Notes under the pieces: generated by a model
The model's database searches: none
The model's input: the letters and a program-made list of their open reading frames with translations, nothing else
Told to the model about the DNA's origin: nothing
Assembly (NCBI GenBank): GCA_003513015.1
Contig: DOTA01000310.1
Span: forward strand, 1-6,091
Direction: 5' to 3'
DNA from: Chloroflexota bacterium
Lineage (GTDB): Bacteria; Chloroflexota; Anaerolineae; Anaerolineales; UBA11858
Length of the DNA stretch: 6,091 bases
Translations under genes and position numbers: made by a program
Shown here: one piece after another, positions 5,161 through 6,091 of the stretch
How the letters are laid out: each line of letters starts with the position of its first letter
Position numbering within the stretch: the first letter of the stretch is position 1

Positions 5161-5892
5161 TCAGATCGCGAACACAAAACGCCCCAAAATCACACCAATC
5201 ATCAAAACGGTAATTGCCACGAGCAAAACCCCGAAAATCCATAACCCTAAATAACCGATCAACATGGTGAAATACACCATGAAAGCTAGCCCGGTTATGG
5301 CAGAACTAACGCTTTTGGCATTTTTTGAGTTAATGTTAGGGTTGCTCTTCCGCCAAAAATATCTGCCACCGATCACCGCAGCCAAGCTCAAGGCCACGGA
5401 CAGGATAAATAGCTGACCACCCGTCAAACCGGGAAAATCAACGACCAGCACACCGCACAAATTCCCCCGCGATGGATCCGGATAAGAGGCATTCACGTAA
5501 ACCCTGAAAAGCACCAGCCGGTGATAAACCGCATCTTCCGGGTAAATTTCCCAAGATATTTGCTCTTTATCTCCCGCGGCTACCGGCACTTGCATATTGA
5601 TCTCGCGTTTGAATAAAACATAGCCTTCGGTGATGTGGGCGCGCACGTAAAAGCTCTTATCGCGATCGGTGGAGTTTTTCAGGGTAGCAGAGATTTTCCC
5701 CACCTCGTGGGTGGTGATCGCTACCGGGCACCGAAACCCCCGGAGTGTAGAATCAGCTGAGATACCCGGATCGAACAGGGCAGCTTCAAAATCGCCCCAA
5801 ACAATGCCAACGGCAATCACCAGGGCCAGGGTAATCCCCAACGCGAAAATAAGCAAACTAACTACCCCAATTAACTTCTGTTTCTTTTCCAT
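5161..5892 (-). CDS. Predicted four-helix membrane protein with an exported domain, function unknown
   Basis: I do not recognise this 243-residue protein. Seen: a basic N terminus, MEKKQK, then a hydrophobic helix (about 8-32). A polar domain follows at about 33-155, containing two cysteines (C55 in GFRCPV, C146 in GNLCGV) and beta-like stretches such as FYVRAHITEGYVLF and HRLVLFRVYVNASYP. Three further hydrophobic helices lie at about 159-178, 199-217 and 218-240, with basic RYFWRKS between the second and third. Inference: the middle domain is outside the cytoplasm, where the cysteines could form a disulfide. The start is secure on the upstream side because an in-frame TGA lies at 5899-5901, two codons before the ATG. 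The possible Shine-Dalgarno sequence, AGGAAA (5904-5909), is 11 bases away and weak. The gene converges on the reductase gene and has no functional link visible. Confidence 0.82.
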   Translation of the reverse strand: MEKKQKLIGVVSLLIFALGITLALVIAVGIVWGDFEAALFDPGISADSTLRGFRCPVAITTHEVGKISATLKNSTDRDKSFYVRAHITEGYVLFKREINMQVPVAAGDKEQISWEIYPEDAVYHRLVLFRVYVNASYPDPSRGNLCGVLVVDFPGLTGGQLFILSVALSLAAVIGGRYFWRKSNPNINSKNAKSVSSAITGLAFMVYFTMLIGYLGLWIFGVLLVAITVLMIGVILGRFVFAI

Positions 5893-6022
5893 AGCGTTTC
5901 AAATTTCCTGAGTTCCCGCGTTAGCGGAATTGTGATAAAAGTTACATATTTTACCGCGGCTGAAAAACTTTGCGTTACGAAATTCGCGCTGGGGCCGGGT
6001 GCCGTGGGGACTGGGGTGAATC

Positions 6023-6091
6023 TCAATCCAGGGTGTCCAACCACTTTTCGATGGCTGCCGCATGTTCAAGATAGTGCCAGTGCGTGTTGGA
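6023..6091 (-). CDS. C-terminal end of a possible alpha/beta hydrolase, truncated by the window edge
   Basis: Reading leftward from the right edge, an open frame gives the 22 residues SNTHWHYLEHAAAIEKWLDTLD and then TGA at 6023-6025 (the run is shown as two parts here: SNTHWHYLEH and AAAIEKWLDTLD). The pattern His-x-x-x-Leu-Glu-His-x-x-x-Ile-x-x-Trp-Leu resembles the last segment of alpha/beta hydrolases, where the catalytic His is followed by a final helix; H4 or H6 would be that residue. The gene lies upstream of and in the same direction as the membrane protein gene, with 130 bases between them. That gap contains a TAAAAT at 5949-5954 on the - strand, too poorly supported to call a promoter. 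With so few residues, the family call is tentative. Confidence 0.5.
   Translation of the reverse strand, partial: SNTHWHYLEHAAAIEKWLDTLD

Noticed and set aside
1..6091. Defence system, mobile element or CRISPR array
   Set aside because: There is no transposase, integrase, nuclease or helicase motif, no spaced direct repeats and no terminal inverted repeats enclosing genes.

Overview
This 6.1 kb window reads as ordinary bacterial chromosome. It has compact genes, moderate GC, Shine-Dalgarno-led genes and intrinsic terminators. The organism may be a member of the Chloroflexota (Anaerolineae-like). That guess rests on the mix of a 'toast-rack' lipoprotein, a long ketopantoate-reductase-family protein and a TAGGGGCG-type intergenic palindrome; no marker here proves it.

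Layout, left to right. (1) Positions 1-1037 hold two + strand genes coupled by an ATGA overlap: the 3' part of a SanA/YdcF-like DUF218 envelope protein, cut by the window edge, and a small HD-domain hydrolase. An 11-bp perfect palindrome with a short T run follows. (2) A monocistronic gene at 1214-2080 encodes a predicted lipoprotein with repeated Gly-Ala-rich beta-strand units. A strong terminator closes it. (3) fmt (methionyl-tRNA formyltransferase) stands alone at 2200-3117, without its frequent partner def. (4) A 291-bp AT-rich gap (3118-3408) holds a weak terminator candidate and a short degenerate GTGAAATCC-type repeat. (5) A histidine phosphatase (3409-4056) and a ketopantoate-reductase-family protein (4058-5095) lie one base apart and probably share one transcript. 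A 15-bp-stem terminator ends it. (6) On the - strand, converging on that terminator, are a four-helix membrane protein of unknown function (5161-5892) and the last 22 codons of what may be an alpha/beta hydrolase, running off the right edge.

The clearest non-gene signal is a pair of look-alike promoters. Both fmt and the phosphatase gene have an extended -10 box (TGnTARAAT) ending 6-7 bases before the ATG and no Shine-Dalgarno sequence. This predicts transcripts that start at or next to the initiation codon (leaderless mRNAs). The HD, lipoprotein and reductase genes instead have recognisable ribosome binding sites. I see no defence system, mobile element, CRISPR array or RNA gene, and no convincing undescribed multi-gene system.
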